This document shows, one piece after another, positions 15,952 to 24,219 of a stretch of DNA of 34,557 nt. The notes under the pieces were generated by a model that was given only the letters and a program-made list of their open reading frames with translations, was not told where the DNA came from and searched no databases. The stretch's first letter is position 1. Every line of letters starts with the position of its first letter. The position numbers and the translations under genes were made by a program. The stretch comes from DATDMG01 sp036518955 (lineage in GTDB: Bacteria; Actinomycetota; Actinomycetes; Actinomycetales; Kineosporiaceae): positions 1 through 34,557 of the forward strand of contig DATDMG010000117.1 of NCBI GenBank assembly GCA_036518955.1. Reading direction: 5' to 3'.

Positions 15952-16848
15952 ATGATCGTCGTGACCTGGGGGTCCGCCACCGACACGGGGCGGGTCCGGG
16001 TGCGCAACGAGGACGCCGTCCTGGCCCAGGCCCCGGTCTTCCTCGTCGCGGACGGCATGGGTGGGCACCTGGGAGGCGAGGTCGCCAGTCAGCTCACGGT
16101 GGACACCTTCCGGGAGATCCTCGATCGTCCGACCGTCGTCGCCGCCGACATCCCTGCGCTGCTGCAGGAGGCGAACGAGGCGATCCGGCGACGCGCCCGG
16201 GTCGACCCGGCGGTGAGTGACATGGGGACGACGGCGGTCGGTCTGGCGATGGTGAAGGAACCGGAGGGTGACTTCTGGCTCGCCTTCAACGTCGGCGACT
16301 CCCGGATCTACCGCCTGCACCACGGCGTCCTGACCCAGATCACGGTGGACCACTCCTACGTGCAGGACCTCGTCACGGCCGGCCGGATCGCCCCGGAGGA
16401 GGCCCGTACGCATCCGGAGCGCAACATCGTCACGCGCGTCCTGGGGGTGCAGGAGACACCCGTCCCGGACTTCTGGGTGTTCCCCCCGCAGCCCGGTGAG
16501 CGGTTCCTGATCTGCTCGGACGGCCTGTCGGGGGAGCTCGACGATCAGATGATCGCGAACCTGCTGCGGAACCCGGCCGAGCCGCACGAGGTCGCCAGGC
16601 TGCTGATCGAGGCCGCGAACCAGTCCGGCGGGCGCGACAACATCTCGGTCATCGTGGTCGACGTCGCGGGTGCCGAGCCGGCCGACCTGGCCGTGCCCAC
16701 CGCGGAGTACCCGGCGATGTCGGTGGCGGACGCCACCCGGGAGGTCCCGGTCGTGGTGGAGGACGACCTGCCCGGGCCGCCGCCGCCCCGGCGCCCCCGC
16801 CGCGCACCCCGGCACCTGGACCAGGGCCCGCCGGACGCGTTCGGCTGA
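15952..16848 (+). CDS. PP2C-type serine/threonine protein phosphatase
   Basis: This is a 298-residue metal-dependent phosphatase. Characteristic motifs run in order: RVRNEDAV, VADGMGGHLGGEVAS (metal-binding DG), GTTAVGLAMV, FNVGDSRIYRLHHG, VDHSYVQ, CSDGLSGEL and GGRDNISVIVVDV. All metal-coordinating Asp residues are in place, so it should be active against phosphoserine/phosphothreonine proteins. There is no membrane helix, unlike PstP; the C-terminal 60 or so residues are Pro/Arg-rich and disordered. ATG 15952 has GGGGAT just upstream. It follows the FHA gene and probably removes the marks that the FHA protein reads. Confidence 0.92.
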   Translation: MIVVTWGSATDTGRVRVRNEDAVLAQAPVFLVADGMGGHLGGEVASQLTVDTFREILDRPTVVAADIPALLQEANEAIRRRARVDPAVSDMGTTAVGLAMVKEPEGDFWLAFNVGDSRIYRLHHGVLTQITVDHSYVQDLVTAGRIAPEEARTHPERNIVTRVLGVQETPVPDFWVFPPQPGERFLICSDGLSGELDDQMIANLLRNPAEPHEVARLLIEAANQSGGRDNISVIVVDVAGAEPADLAVPTAEYPAMSVADATREVPVVVEDDLPGPPPPRRPRRAPRHLDQGPPDAFG

Positions 16849-16915
16849 CAGCAGCGAGGGCGCTGACAGCAGCGGGGGCCGGGGACCAGAACGCGGGGGC
16901 CGGGGATCAGAACGC
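16844..16915. repeat. Two adjacent tandem duplications between the convergent PP2C and subtilase genes
   Basis: gctgacagcagcg recurs with an 18-bp period (16844-16856, 16862-16874), and a 21-bp unit recurs at 16874-16894 and 16895-16915 with one change. The second copy of the latter contains the subtilase stop codon, so the duplication extends the region between the two stop codons. Confidence 0.85.
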
Positions 16916-18931
16916 GGGGACGACGACGGCGCGGTCCGTGAGCCCGGACCGGCCGGACATCGAGACGCCCAGGGTGATCTTTCCGTGGCGCACCCGGGCC
17001 GAGACCAGGACGACCGCATGCCCGGTGCTGTCCAGCCGGGTGACGTGGGCGTATCCGCCGACCGTGACGGTCACCACCGTGCCGGTGCACCGTCGGCCGC
17101 CGCACCGGGCCCGTCGACTCGGGGCGAGCACGAGATCCACCCGGTACCGGCCGCTGCCGGCGCTCACCGCCGTCCCGGAGAAGGGCACCCGGGCGGCCAG
17201 CGCGACCCGGGTCTCGGCGACGTCGAGGCTGCTGCTCGAGCCCAGCATCACCGTGATCACGAGGTCCCCGTCCGGCACGGTGCCGGCCGGGAGCAGCACG
17301 GACGACGGGATCTCGACACCGCTCGCCGCGACGGCGACGTCCCCGTTGACCAGCACGGCGTACTGGTCGGCGATGCCGCGGTTCCGCGCCGGGTCGGACC
17401 AGCCGAGCCGGACCTGCCCGGACGTCGTCCAGGTCGCCCGCAGCCCGGTCACCGGGGAGATCGGGGTGTAGTCCTGTCCGGCCAGGGGGAACCACAGTGG
17501 CGCGGAGGGCACGTCGCCGTCCGCCGTCGTGGCGATCACCTGGTAGCCGGCGGGCCCGGCGGGGAAGACGCCGCGGACCGTGCCGGGCCCGTAGTCCACG
17601 GTTGTCGTGCCGGACGCCGTCCAGCGGGTCACCCGGTAGCCGGTGACCGCGAAGGTGGGGTCGGGCACCCAGTGCACCTGGACCTGGTCGTACACCGCCG
17701 GCCCACTGTGGTCGTGTTGGCTGGCGTAGGGGTCGGCCCGCACGGTCAGTGCCGGGACGGCCTCCGGGCCAGGTCCGGTCAGGCCGAGCGCGGCCACCGG
17801 GTCGACCACCCCGGCACCCGTTCGCGGGTCGCGCCCCGGCGGGGCGACGTCGGCCGCGGTGTGGGTGAGCCGGTCCGTCACCTGGGCCGGAGTCCAGTCG
17901 GGGTGCTGCGCGAGCAGGAGGGCGGCCACGCCGGCGACGAAGGGACTGGCCATCGACGTGCCGGACTCCGCGGCGTACCCGAGCGGGGAGGCCGCCCGGG
18001 TCACCGTCGAGTAGATCGAGGTTCCGGGGGCGGCCAGCGTGACGCTGCCGTCGAAGGAGGACCAGGGCGCGGGGTGCAGATCGCTGTCGACCGCCGCGAC
18101 GGAGATCGCGCCCGGGCAGTTGGCGGGCGCCTCCGCCGCGTTCGCGCCGTCCCCGTCGTTGCCCGCCGCGGCGACGACGGCCACGCCCTGCGCGACCGCC
18201 GCGGAGACCGCCTGGCAGACCGCCGTGACGTTCGCGGCGCCGGTCGCCACATCGGCGAAGCCCAGGGACAGGTTGATGACCCGGGCACCGTGTCCGCGCG
18301 CCCAGGAGATGGCCGCAGCCACCTGGGCCCCGGTGAGGACGTCGTCCGTCGTGTCGACGTTGATCGGGAGGATCTTGGCGTCCGGGGCGACGCCGGAGAT
18401 CCCGTGGCCGTCGTCCGTCCCGGCGATCACGCCGGCCACGTGGGTGCCGTGGCCGAGCCGATCGGGGCGGTCGCCGGCCGCGATCGTCCCGGCCGGGGTG
18501 AGGTAGCCGCCGGGTAGCACCTGCCCGGCGAGGTCCGGCGCGGAGGTGTCGACGCCGGTGTCCACGACGGCGACGATCACGCCGACGCCCCGGCTCGCCT
18601 GCCAGGCCTGCTCCAGGTGGGTCGCCCGGAGCGCCCACTGGACGTCGCCGCGGTCGCCCCGCAGGTAGGCTGCCAGGGCTGCCGGCACGGTCACCGGGGC
18701 GGCCGTCGCGGTCACGCGCCCGCTGACGGGGGTTCTGCCGGCCGGAACCGGCCAGTGCGCCATCCTGGAGGGCCAGCCCGCCGAGGTCGCCGAGGTCGTG
18801 CCGGTCGCCGCTGTTCCGGTGGGGCCGGTTGCCGCCGTTGCCGTTCCGGTGGGGACGGCGAGGGTCGCGGTGGCTGTCGCGAGGGTAGCCACGCCGGTCA
18901 GGAGCGCGCGGCGCGCTTCCACTCTTCGCAC
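16907..18931 (-). CDS. Secreted subtilisin-like serine protease (S8)
   Basis: The 674-residue protein has a signal peptide (RRALLTGVATLATATATLAV, cleavage near ATA), a Thr/Ala/Gly-rich propeptide-like stretch to about residue 85, and an S8 catalytic domain. The triad is D124 (AVVDTGVD), H161 (GHGTHVAG) and S326 (GTSMASP), with oxyanion Asn258 in AAAGND. The C-terminal 270 or so residues look like fibronectin-III or beta-sandwich modules (QVQVHWVPDP, GQVRLGWSDP). There is no C-terminal membrane anchor, so it differs from mycosins. GTG 18931 lies eight bases after minus-strand TAGGTT. It is divergent from the M50B-like gene at 19022. It is probably exported and autocatalytically matured. Confidence 0.92.
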   Translation of the reverse strand: MRRVEARRALLTGVATLATATATLAVPTGTATAATGPTGTAATGTTSATSAGWPSRMAHWPVPAGRTPVSGRVTATAAPVTVPAALAAYLRGDRGDVQWALRATHLEQAWQASRGVGVIVAVVDTGVDTSAPDLAGQVLPGGYLTPAGTIAAGDRPDRLGHGTHVAGVIAGTDDGHGISGVAPDAKILPINVDTTDDVLTGAQVAAAISWARGHGARVINLSLGFADVATGAANVTAVCQAVSAAVAQGVAVVAAAGNDGDGANAAEAPANCPGAISVAAVDSDLHPAPWSSFDGSVTLAAPGTSIYSTVTRAASPLGYAAESGTSMASPFVAGVAALLLAQHPDWTPAQVTDRLTHTAADVAPPGRDPRTGAGVVDPVAALGLTGPGPEAVPALTVRADPYASQHDHSGPAVYDQVQVHWVPDPTFAVTGYRVTRWTASGTTTVDYGPGTVRGVFPAGPAGYQVIATTADGDVPSAPLWFPLAGQDYTPISPVTGLRATWTTSGQVRLGWSDPARNRGIADQYAVLVNGDVAVAASGVEIPSSVLLPAGTVPDGDLVITVMLGSSSSLDVAETRVALAARVPFSGTAVSAGSGRYRVDLVLAPSRRARCGGRRCTGTVVTVTVGGYAHVTRLDSTGHAVVLVSARVRHGKITLGVSMSGRSGLTDRAVVVPAF

Positions 18932-19009
18932 GGTCGGTCAACCTATCGGCCGGCCACCACCTGCCGCGGCGGACGCGGCGTGGACGTCCACGACACGCCG
19001 TGCGGCACG

Positions 19010-19015
19010 TACCCT
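19010..19015 (+). promoter_or_regulatory. -10 box of a probable leaderless promoter (M50B-like gene)
   Basis: TACCCT followed by six bases and ATG 19022 supports that ATG as start over the upstream in-frame GTG codons. Confidence 0.45.
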
Positions 19016-19021
19016 TCGAGG

Positions 19022-19801
19022 ATGCTCGCGCCGGCCCCGACCGTCGTCCCCATGCTGGCCAGGACCGTCGCCGGCGCCGCCGCACCGTCCGGCGGCTCCC
19101 TTCTCGACACCTTCCTCGGGGCGCAGCCGCTGCCGCAGCGGCCGGTGGTCGCCCTGACCGCGATCATCGCGGTCGTCGCCGTCCTGTACCGGCCGGTCTG
19201 GATCGTGCTGCGGCATGTGGTGACGATCGCGCACGAGGGGGGTCACGCGGCGGTGGCGGCCGCGACCGGCCGCAGGTTGCACGGCGTCCGGCTGCACTCC
19301 GACACCTCCGGGCTCACCATCTCCGCCGGGCGGCCGACCGGGATCGGCGTCGTCCTCACCCTCCTGGCCGGGTACCTCTCGCCGTCCGTGCTGGGACTCG
19401 CGGCCGCCGCGGCCCTCGGGTCGGGCCGGGTGCTGCCGGTGCTGTGGGTGTCCGTCGTCCTGCTCGCCGCCCTGCTGGTGATGATCCGGAATCTGTTCGG
19501 CGTCCTGTCGGTCCTGGCGACGGCCGCGGCGCTCGTCGGGGTCGCCGGCTGGGCGCCGGCCGTCTGGCAGGGCCCGGCGGCGTACCTGCTCACCTGGTTC
19601 CTGCTGGTCGCGGGCCCGCGACCAGTGCTCGAGCTGCAGGGCGCTCGGCGGCGCCGGCTGGTGGCGGCCTCGGACGCCGATCAACTGGCCCGCCTGACCC
19701 GGATACCGGGCCTGGTCTGGGTCGGGGTGTTCCTCCTGCTCACCACCTCGGCGCTGGCCGGCGGGGCATGGCTGTTGGTGAGCCCGGCACCGGCCGGCTG
19801 A
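19022..19801 (+). CDS. M50B-like intramembrane metalloprotease
   Basis: The 259-residue polytopic protein has about six or seven hydrophobic helices and the zinc-binding H71-E-G-G-H75 at the end of its second helix (VTIAHEGGHAAVAAATG). This matches the Peptidase_M50B-like family common in actinobacteria. I do not see the second S2P motif (NPxxDG/LDPG) in recognisable form; that is usual for this subfamily, so site-2-protease function is inference. It is divergent from the secreted subtilase and followed by a CPBP protease, so three protease-like genes stand together. Leaderless spacing to TACCCT supports this ATG. Confidence 0.82.
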   Translation: MLAPAPTVVPMLARTVAGAAAPSGGSLLDTFLGAQPLPQRPVVALTAIIAVVAVLYRPVWIVLRHVVTIAHEGGHAAVAAATGRRLHGVRLHSDTSGLTISAGRPTGIGVVLTLLAGYLSPSVLGLAAAAALGSGRVLPVLWVSVVLLAALLVMIRNLFGVLSVLATAAALVGVAGWAPAVWQGPAAYLLTWFLLVAGPRPVLELQGARRRRLVAASDADQLARLTRIPGLVWVGVFLLLTTSALAGGAWLLVSPAPAG

Positions 19802-19878
19802 GCCGTGCCGGCGTGGGGACACCGGGGGGTGGGCGGGCGTTGGCCCCGCCCCGGCGGCGGGCCGGTGGCCCTGCTACG

Positions 19879-20631
19879 GTGAGGGGCATTCGTACCTTCA
19901 CGCAGTCCCGCTGGGTGACCGGTCGGCGCAGGCACTTCGTCGCGGTGCTCGGCGTCGTCCTTGCCCTGATGGCCGCGGTGAACCTCCTCGACCACTTCGG
20001 CCCGGCGCTGGCGAGCCTCGTCCTGGGTCCGTCGGTCGGCGCGGCGCTCCTCGTGCTCGCCCGGCACTGGGGGCTCTCCTGGGACGACCTCGGGCTCGCC
20101 CGCCACTCCTGGCGCCGAGGTGCCGTGATCGCCCTGGGGTCGATCGTGCTGGTCGCGCTCGGGTATGCCACCGCCGCCGCACTCCCGGTCACCCGGCTGG
20201 CCTTTCTGGACGCCCGGTACCAGCTGCCCGTGGGGCGGGCGCTGTTCACCGCGCTCGTGGTGATCCCGATGGGAACCGTGGTCGTCGAGGAGATCGCCTT
20301 CCGCGGCGTCCTGATGGGGCTGCTCACCCGGCGCCGCAGCGGGCGCTGGGGGCTGGGCGTCTCGTCCGCGCTGTTCGGGCTCTGGCACGTGCTGCCGTCG
20401 CTCGGCCTGAACCGGGTGAACCGAGCGGTGGCGCAGGTGGCGGGCTCCGGCGACGTCGGCCGGCTAGTGATCGTGGCCGGCGTGGTCACCTTCACCGCGT
20501 TGTCCGGGGTGCTGCTCGGGGAGCTCCGGCGGCGCAGCGGCAGCCTGCTTGCCTCGGCCGGGCTGCACTGGGCCGTGAACGGGGTCGGCGTGCTGGTGGC
20601 AGCGACTCTCGTCGCCGTCCGGGCGGTCTGA
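19879..20631 (+). CDS. CPBP-family intramembrane metalloprotease (Abi/Rce1-like)
   Basis: The 250-residue polytopic protein has the three CPBP motifs: E137-E-I-A-F-R142, F-G-L-W-H170 (motif 2) and H230-W-A-V-N234 (motif 3). Relatives are Rce1 CaaX proteases and bacteriocin-immunity or maturation proteins (PF02517). All catalytic residues are present. The start is uncertain: GTG 19879 has no clear ribosome binding site, and GTG 19915 is an alternative. Both fall before the first membrane helix (residue 20 on). The substrate is unknown. It lies 77 bp behind the M50B-like gene in the same direction and could be co-transcribed. Confidence 0.88.
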   Translation: MRGIRTFTQSRWVTGRRRHFVAVLGVVLALMAAVNLLDHFGPALASLVLGPSVGAALLVLARHWGLSWDDLGLARHSWRRGAVIALGSIVLVALGYATAAALPVTRLAFLDARYQLPVGRALFTALVVIPMGTVVVEEIAFRGVLMGLLTRRRSGRWGLGVSSALFGLWHVLPSLGLNRVNRAVAQVAGSGDVGRLVIVAGVVTFTALSGVLLGELRRRSGSLLASAGLHWAVNGVGVLVAATLVAVRAV

Positions 20632-20778
20632 GCGGGCAGAGCTGGCGACGTGCGAACCGCCTGCAGGCACGACCTGGTCCGGCCGTCGTGCGGGCTCCGG
20701 CCCGTCGAGCCTCCCCTGTTCGGCTGATCTTGTGCGGGTCGAGGGACCGAATGGGCTCCAGCCCGGTAGACCGGGGCA

Positions 20779-21612
20779 ATGCCAGCGCAGAGTGCCAACT
20801 CGGACGTTCGGTCCCCCGGCGACGTGCAGCCGGCCCCGACCGTCCTGACCACGATCTTCAACCCGCCTCCCGGCTGGCCGCGACCGGCCCCGGACTGGCG
20901 GCCGGCCCCGGACTGGCGGCCGCCGGCCAGCTGGCCGGCCGTCCCCCCGGGCTGGCAGCTCTGGATCGACGCGCCGGCCGGCTCCGGACCCGCCGCCACC
21001 ACCGGAACGTCGGGGGCCGCGGGTGTCGCGCCCGCCGGCACCCGCGGCGCGGGACGGCGGTCGATCAGCGTGGGACGGAGGTCGTTGGCGGCCGGCATGC
21101 TCCTCACCGCAGGCATCACGGCCCTGGTCGTCGCGGGACGCGTCACCGCCCGCCCTTCGGACGTGACCTTCGAGTCTCCGAGCGCCGCGCCGTCCACGGT
21201 CGCTCCGAGCGGTCCGCCGGCGTCGGCGCAGCCGCTCGGGGTGCTGTCGCCGGCCGGGTCACCTTCCCCAACCCCATCGGTGGGGGCGGCTTCCACGGTG
21301 TCCGCGCGTCGAGCGGTCACGATCGGGATCACCGGCACGTCGCGGCCTGCGGCGGCGTCCACGCCGTCGGCCCGGGTCCTGAACCGAGCCATCACGAGCA
21401 CGGCCGCCGGCGGGGTCACCATCAGCCAGTCGACGCACGTCGTGGTGTCCTCGTCCGGGGCTACGACGACGTCGGCGAAGGTCGCTCCGGCAGGCGTGTT
21501 CTACCCGAACTGTGCTGCCGCCCGCCGCGCCGGCGTCGCGCCACTGATCATCGGCGAGCCGGGGTACCGCTCCGGCCTGGACCGGGACGGCGACGGCATC
21601 GCCTGCGAATGA
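20779..21612 (+). CDS. Excalibur-domain single-pass membrane protein
   Basis: The 277-residue protein has a Pro/Trp-rich N-terminal segment in which PAPDWRP is repeated, one membrane helix (about residues 102-122), a Ser/Thr/Ala-rich extracellular linker, and a C-terminal Excalibur domain. That domain runs from FYPNCAAARRAGVAP to DRDGDGIACE, with the calcium-binding DxDxDGxxCE signature and its two cysteines. Excalibur domains occur in surface proteins and nucleases; no other catalytic domain is present here. Start ATG 20779 has CCGGGGC upstream. The 147-bp gap before it contains only a small CGGGC/GCCCG hairpin (20691-20704). Confidence 0.85.
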   Translation: MPAQSANSDVRSPGDVQPAPTVLTTIFNPPPGWPRPAPDWRPAPDWRPPASWPAVPPGWQLWIDAPAGSGPAATTGTSGAAGVAPAGTRGAGRRSISVGRRSLAAGMLLTAGITALVVAGRVTARPSDVTFESPSAAPSTVAPSGPPASAQPLGVLSPAGSPSPTPSVGAASTVSARRAVTIGITGTSRPAAASTPSARVLNRAITSTAAGGVTISQSTHVVVSSSGATTTSAKVAPAGVFYPNCAAARRAGVAPLIIGEPGYRSGLDRDGDGIACE

Positions 21613-21715
21613 CCGCCCTCGAGCCCGGGACGACGTGCCGGGAACCGGCCCTCGAGCTCCGGTCCGGGTCCCGTCCGGCGGATCAAGGCCCTGGCGTCGG
21701 AGCCGAGAGACAGGA

Positions 21716-21763
21716 GCCGAGACGTCAGGGGCTGACCCGCTCAGGGGCCGAGACGTCAGGGGC
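21716..21763. repeat. 17-bp direct repeat at the 3' end of the alpha/beta-hydrolase gene
   Basis: gccgagacgtcaggggc occurs at 21716-21732 and 21747-21763, separated by 14 bp containing a further tcagggg. The second copy covers the stop codon of the minus-strand gene. Confidence 0.85.
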
Positions 21764-23588
21764 CGAGGAGGGCGGTGAGTCGAGCGGTGTCGGACGCCGT
21801 CCAGCCGGCTGGAGCGTCGATCGCGGCCCAGGCCGCGACCGCGGCTGTGTGGAACTGGTGGCCGTGCCCGGGCGGCGCGCCGTAGGCGAGCGCCAGGTCC
21901 GCGGTCACCTGCAGGAACGTCACCACCGGGTACCAGCGCATCGCCGGCAGGACGTCTCGGCCGGCCCGTTCGCGGAGCCAGTCCGGCTCCTCCCAGAGCA
22001 GCCGCGGCGACCACCAGGTCACCGGATCGGTCGCGTTCTGCAGGTAGACCACCCGGGGGTAGGACCAGCTGGCCGGCGCTGCGTCGAGGTCCTCGGAGCG
22101 GGACACGAACCGCACCGACGAACCTCCGTGATACACCGGCAGTACCTGCGGGCTGGGCCGGTCCCGGTCCCGTTCCAGCCGCGACCAGAGCGGATTCGCG
22201 TTGGTCGGACCGGACCACAGGACACCGTCCGTCGTGGCCAGGACGTCGTCCAGGCCACGGAAGCCGGCCTCCGAGCCGAGGGAACCCAGGCTCTCGGCGA
22301 ACACCAGCAGCTTGGGTCGGTGCGCCGGCGGGAGTTGCTCCCAGCGGGCGTGCACCGCGTCGAAGAGCTCGGGCCCGGCGACGGCTACCCGGTCGCGTTC
22401 GCTCAGGAACGAGATCCAGCTCGGCAGAAAGGAGTACTGCATGCCGACGATCGCGGTGTCGCCGTGGTGCATGTACTCCAGCGCCGCGGCCAGGTAGGGG
22501 TCGACCCAGCCGGTGCCGGTGGTGGTGACCACGCAGAGGACCGAGCGGCCGAAGGCGCCGGTCCGCTCCAGTTCACGGACGGCGAGTTGGGCCGAGGCCG
22601 CGCTGTCGCCGTCCGCGCGCAGCCCCACGTAGACCCGGATCGGCTCCTTGACCTGGGCCTGGGCCCGCTGCGCGGACGCGAGGTCGGTGGCCCCGGAGGC
22701 CGCGAACCGGCGCAGCGCGGCGGCGTCCGGACCGCCGGAGACGAAGGTGCGCCCTTCCCGGCCCAGGGACGCGAACGACACCAGCGATACCGGGCTCCCG
22801 GACCGCATCGCGGACGCGGGCGGCCGCAGGTGGGCGTCCTGGGCGTCGTTCACCGCGGCCGAGATCCGGTTCGCGGCCTGCAGGAAACCGCCGAGAGCCA
22901 CGCCCTCCGTGACGCCCACCAGGACGAGCAGCCCGGCGGTGACCCCGAGCACCTCCTGCGGGCCGGCCGGGAGGGACCGTCGGATCAGTGCCACGACGCG
23001 AAGGACGCCGCGACGCACCAGACGGGTGACCGCCACCAGCGCCGTCACCAGGACGAGCGTGACGCCGGGGACCCGCAGGTAGGTCCAGCGGCCCGGAGGG
23101 CGCTGGGCCATCAGCTCGAAGATGTCCCGCTGCCAGACCGACCCGGCGTAGAGGGACACTGCGACGAGCAGGACCGCTGCCGTGATCGAGCTCCGCACGA
23201 GCAGCCTCCGCACGGGCCGCGCGGGGAACCACCGCCTCGGCACGACCCGGACAGCCAGCCAGCCGAGCGCGACCCCGATCGCGTAGCCGGCCGTGGAGGT
23301 GACCGCGCTGATCAGGCTCTGGGCCAGCCAGGTCCGGGGGAGCAGCGACGGTGTCAGCGAGATGCAGAAGAACAGCAGCCCGACAACGACACCGCCACGG
23401 CTCGGCCGGGCGGCGACGGCCCGCTGCGAGATCGCTTGGACGGAGGGCGCGAGTTGGCCTCGGACGGCGTCGGCACCCCACCTGACCTGCCCGGCGCCCC
23501 GTTCGTCGCGTACCGCGACACCGGCGGCCGGGTACTCCCCGTCCTCCGAAGCATGCCCCCCCGCAAGCTGGCTCACCTGAACCAGCAT
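21756..23588 (-). CDS. Membrane alpha/beta-hydrolase (Abhydrolase_9 / PF10081-like)
   Basis: The 610-residue protein has four or five N-terminal membrane helices (about residues 65-235), with the SLTPSLLPRTWLAQSLISAV segment typical of this family. A C-terminal alpha/beta-hydrolase-like domain carries the elbow FAESLGSLGS, WSGPTNANPLWS and YLQNATDPVTWW. The nucleophile Ser sits in A-E-S-L-G, close to the usual G-x-S-x-G. The family is widespread in Actinobacteria, with no assigned substrate that I recall; an envelope lipid or ester is plausible. ATG 23588 has GAGAGG five bases upstream. The first 60 or so residues are poorly conserved-looking, and a downstream start cannot be excluded. Confidence 0.85.
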   Translation of the reverse strand: MLVQVSQLAGGHASEDGEYPAAGVAVRDERGAGQVRWGADAVRGQLAPSVQAISQRAVAARPSRGGVVVGLLFFCISLTPSLLPRTWLAQSLISAVTSTAGYAIGVALGWLAVRVVPRRWFPARPVRRLLVRSSITAAVLLVAVSLYAGSVWQRDIFELMAQRPPGRWTYLRVPGVTLVLVTALVAVTRLVRRGVLRVVALIRRSLPAGPQEVLGVTAGLLVLVGVTEGVALGGFLQAANRISAAVNDAQDAHLRPPASAMRSGSPVSLVSFASLGREGRTFVSGGPDAAALRRFAASGATDLASAQRAQAQVKEPIRVYVGLRADGDSAASAQLAVRELERTGAFGRSVLCVVTTTGTGWVDPYLAAALEYMHHGDTAIVGMQYSFLPSWISFLSERDRVAVAGPELFDAVHARWEQLPPAHRPKLLVFAESLGSLGSEAGFRGLDDVLATTDGVLWSGPTNANPLWSRLERDRDRPSPQVLPVYHGGSSVRFVSRSEDLDAAPASWSYPRVVYLQNATDPVTWWSPRLLWEEPDWLRERAGRDVLPAMRWYPVVTFLQVTADLALAYGAPPGHGHQFHTAAVAAWAAIDAPAGWTASDTARLTALLGP

Positions 23589-23650
23589 GCCTCTCGGTCC
23601 CGGCGCGGCACCAGAGCGTCATCGCCCGCGTCCGTCAGGTGACGGGCAGG

Positions 23651-23926
23651 TCAGACCTGCAGGACGCCGCCCTCGTGGGTGAGCGTGTCGGCGTCCGGGT
23701 CGTCGAACCAGCGGCCGCCCTCGGCGAGGTAGCGGAACCGGTGCGCGCTGCCCGGGCGCACCGAGACCGCCACGCTGCGGGTTCCGTTGGTGCGTCGGAC
23801 CAGTAGGTGGCGCCCCGGCTCCCAACCGTTGAAGTCGCCGACGACCGAGACCTTGCCAAGTGTCTCGGTGTCCGGCAGGACGAACGTCACCCGGACCTGT
23901 TCCCCTCGGTGCTGACGGCGGATCAT
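23651..23926 (-). CDS. Stand-alone CBM48 / isoamylase N-terminal domain protein
   Basis: The 91-residue protein is a single carbohydrate-binding module of the AMPK-beta/isoamylase-N type: TFVLPDTETLGKVSVVGDFN followed by GWEPGRHLL, then HRFRYLAEGGRWFDDPDADT. The conserved Trp residues implicated in glycan binding are present. Such modules normally sit on glycogen-branching or -debranching enzymes; here there is no catalytic domain and no such enzyme nearby. It may bind glycogen or regulate a partner. ATG 23926 has AGGAGG on the minus strand about ten bases upstream. Confidence 0.85.
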   Translation of the reverse strand: MIRRQHRGEQVRVTFVLPDTETLGKVSVVGDFNGWEPGRHLLVRRTNGTRSVAVSVRPGSAHRFRYLAEGGRWFDDPDADTLTHEGGVLQV

Positions 23927-24219
23927 CGGGTGCAGACCTCCTCACATCGGCCGCGTCCTTCGAGTGGTGCTCCCGGGAAGATTCTCGTCCGCCCTGGGGC
24001 GGAAACCGCGAACCTGACGTTCCTTCGACGTGTCGCCCGACCCGCGTCGGCTCCGCCCGACACGAGGGCCGGGTGCGTCACCCCGGAGAGGCCGGCAGCC
24101 AGGCTCGTGCCGGTTCGCCGGAAGCCCGACTTCCGCCGTTCTGCGGACGCTCTGGAAGCTGCTGCGGCACACTCGAAACCTCGGCCGGCTCGCTCCGGCT
24201 CGTCCCACGAAGGAGCCCA
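23927..24219. other. 293-bp gap with three hairpins
   Basis: The divergent region between the CBM48 and NERD genes contains TCCGCCC/GGGCGGA (23988-23994/23997-24003), a nested element from CGTGTCG (24029-24035) to CGACACG (24058-24064) with an inner CCGA/TCGG stem, and CGGAAG/CTTCCG (24119-24124/24130-24135). No gene is supported; a structured leader or small RNA is possible. Confidence 0.4.

Noticed and set aside
19888..20631. Leaderless ATT start for the CPBP protease after TACGGT
   Set aside because: The spacing fits the window's pattern, but ATT starts are very rare; GTG 19879 was retained.
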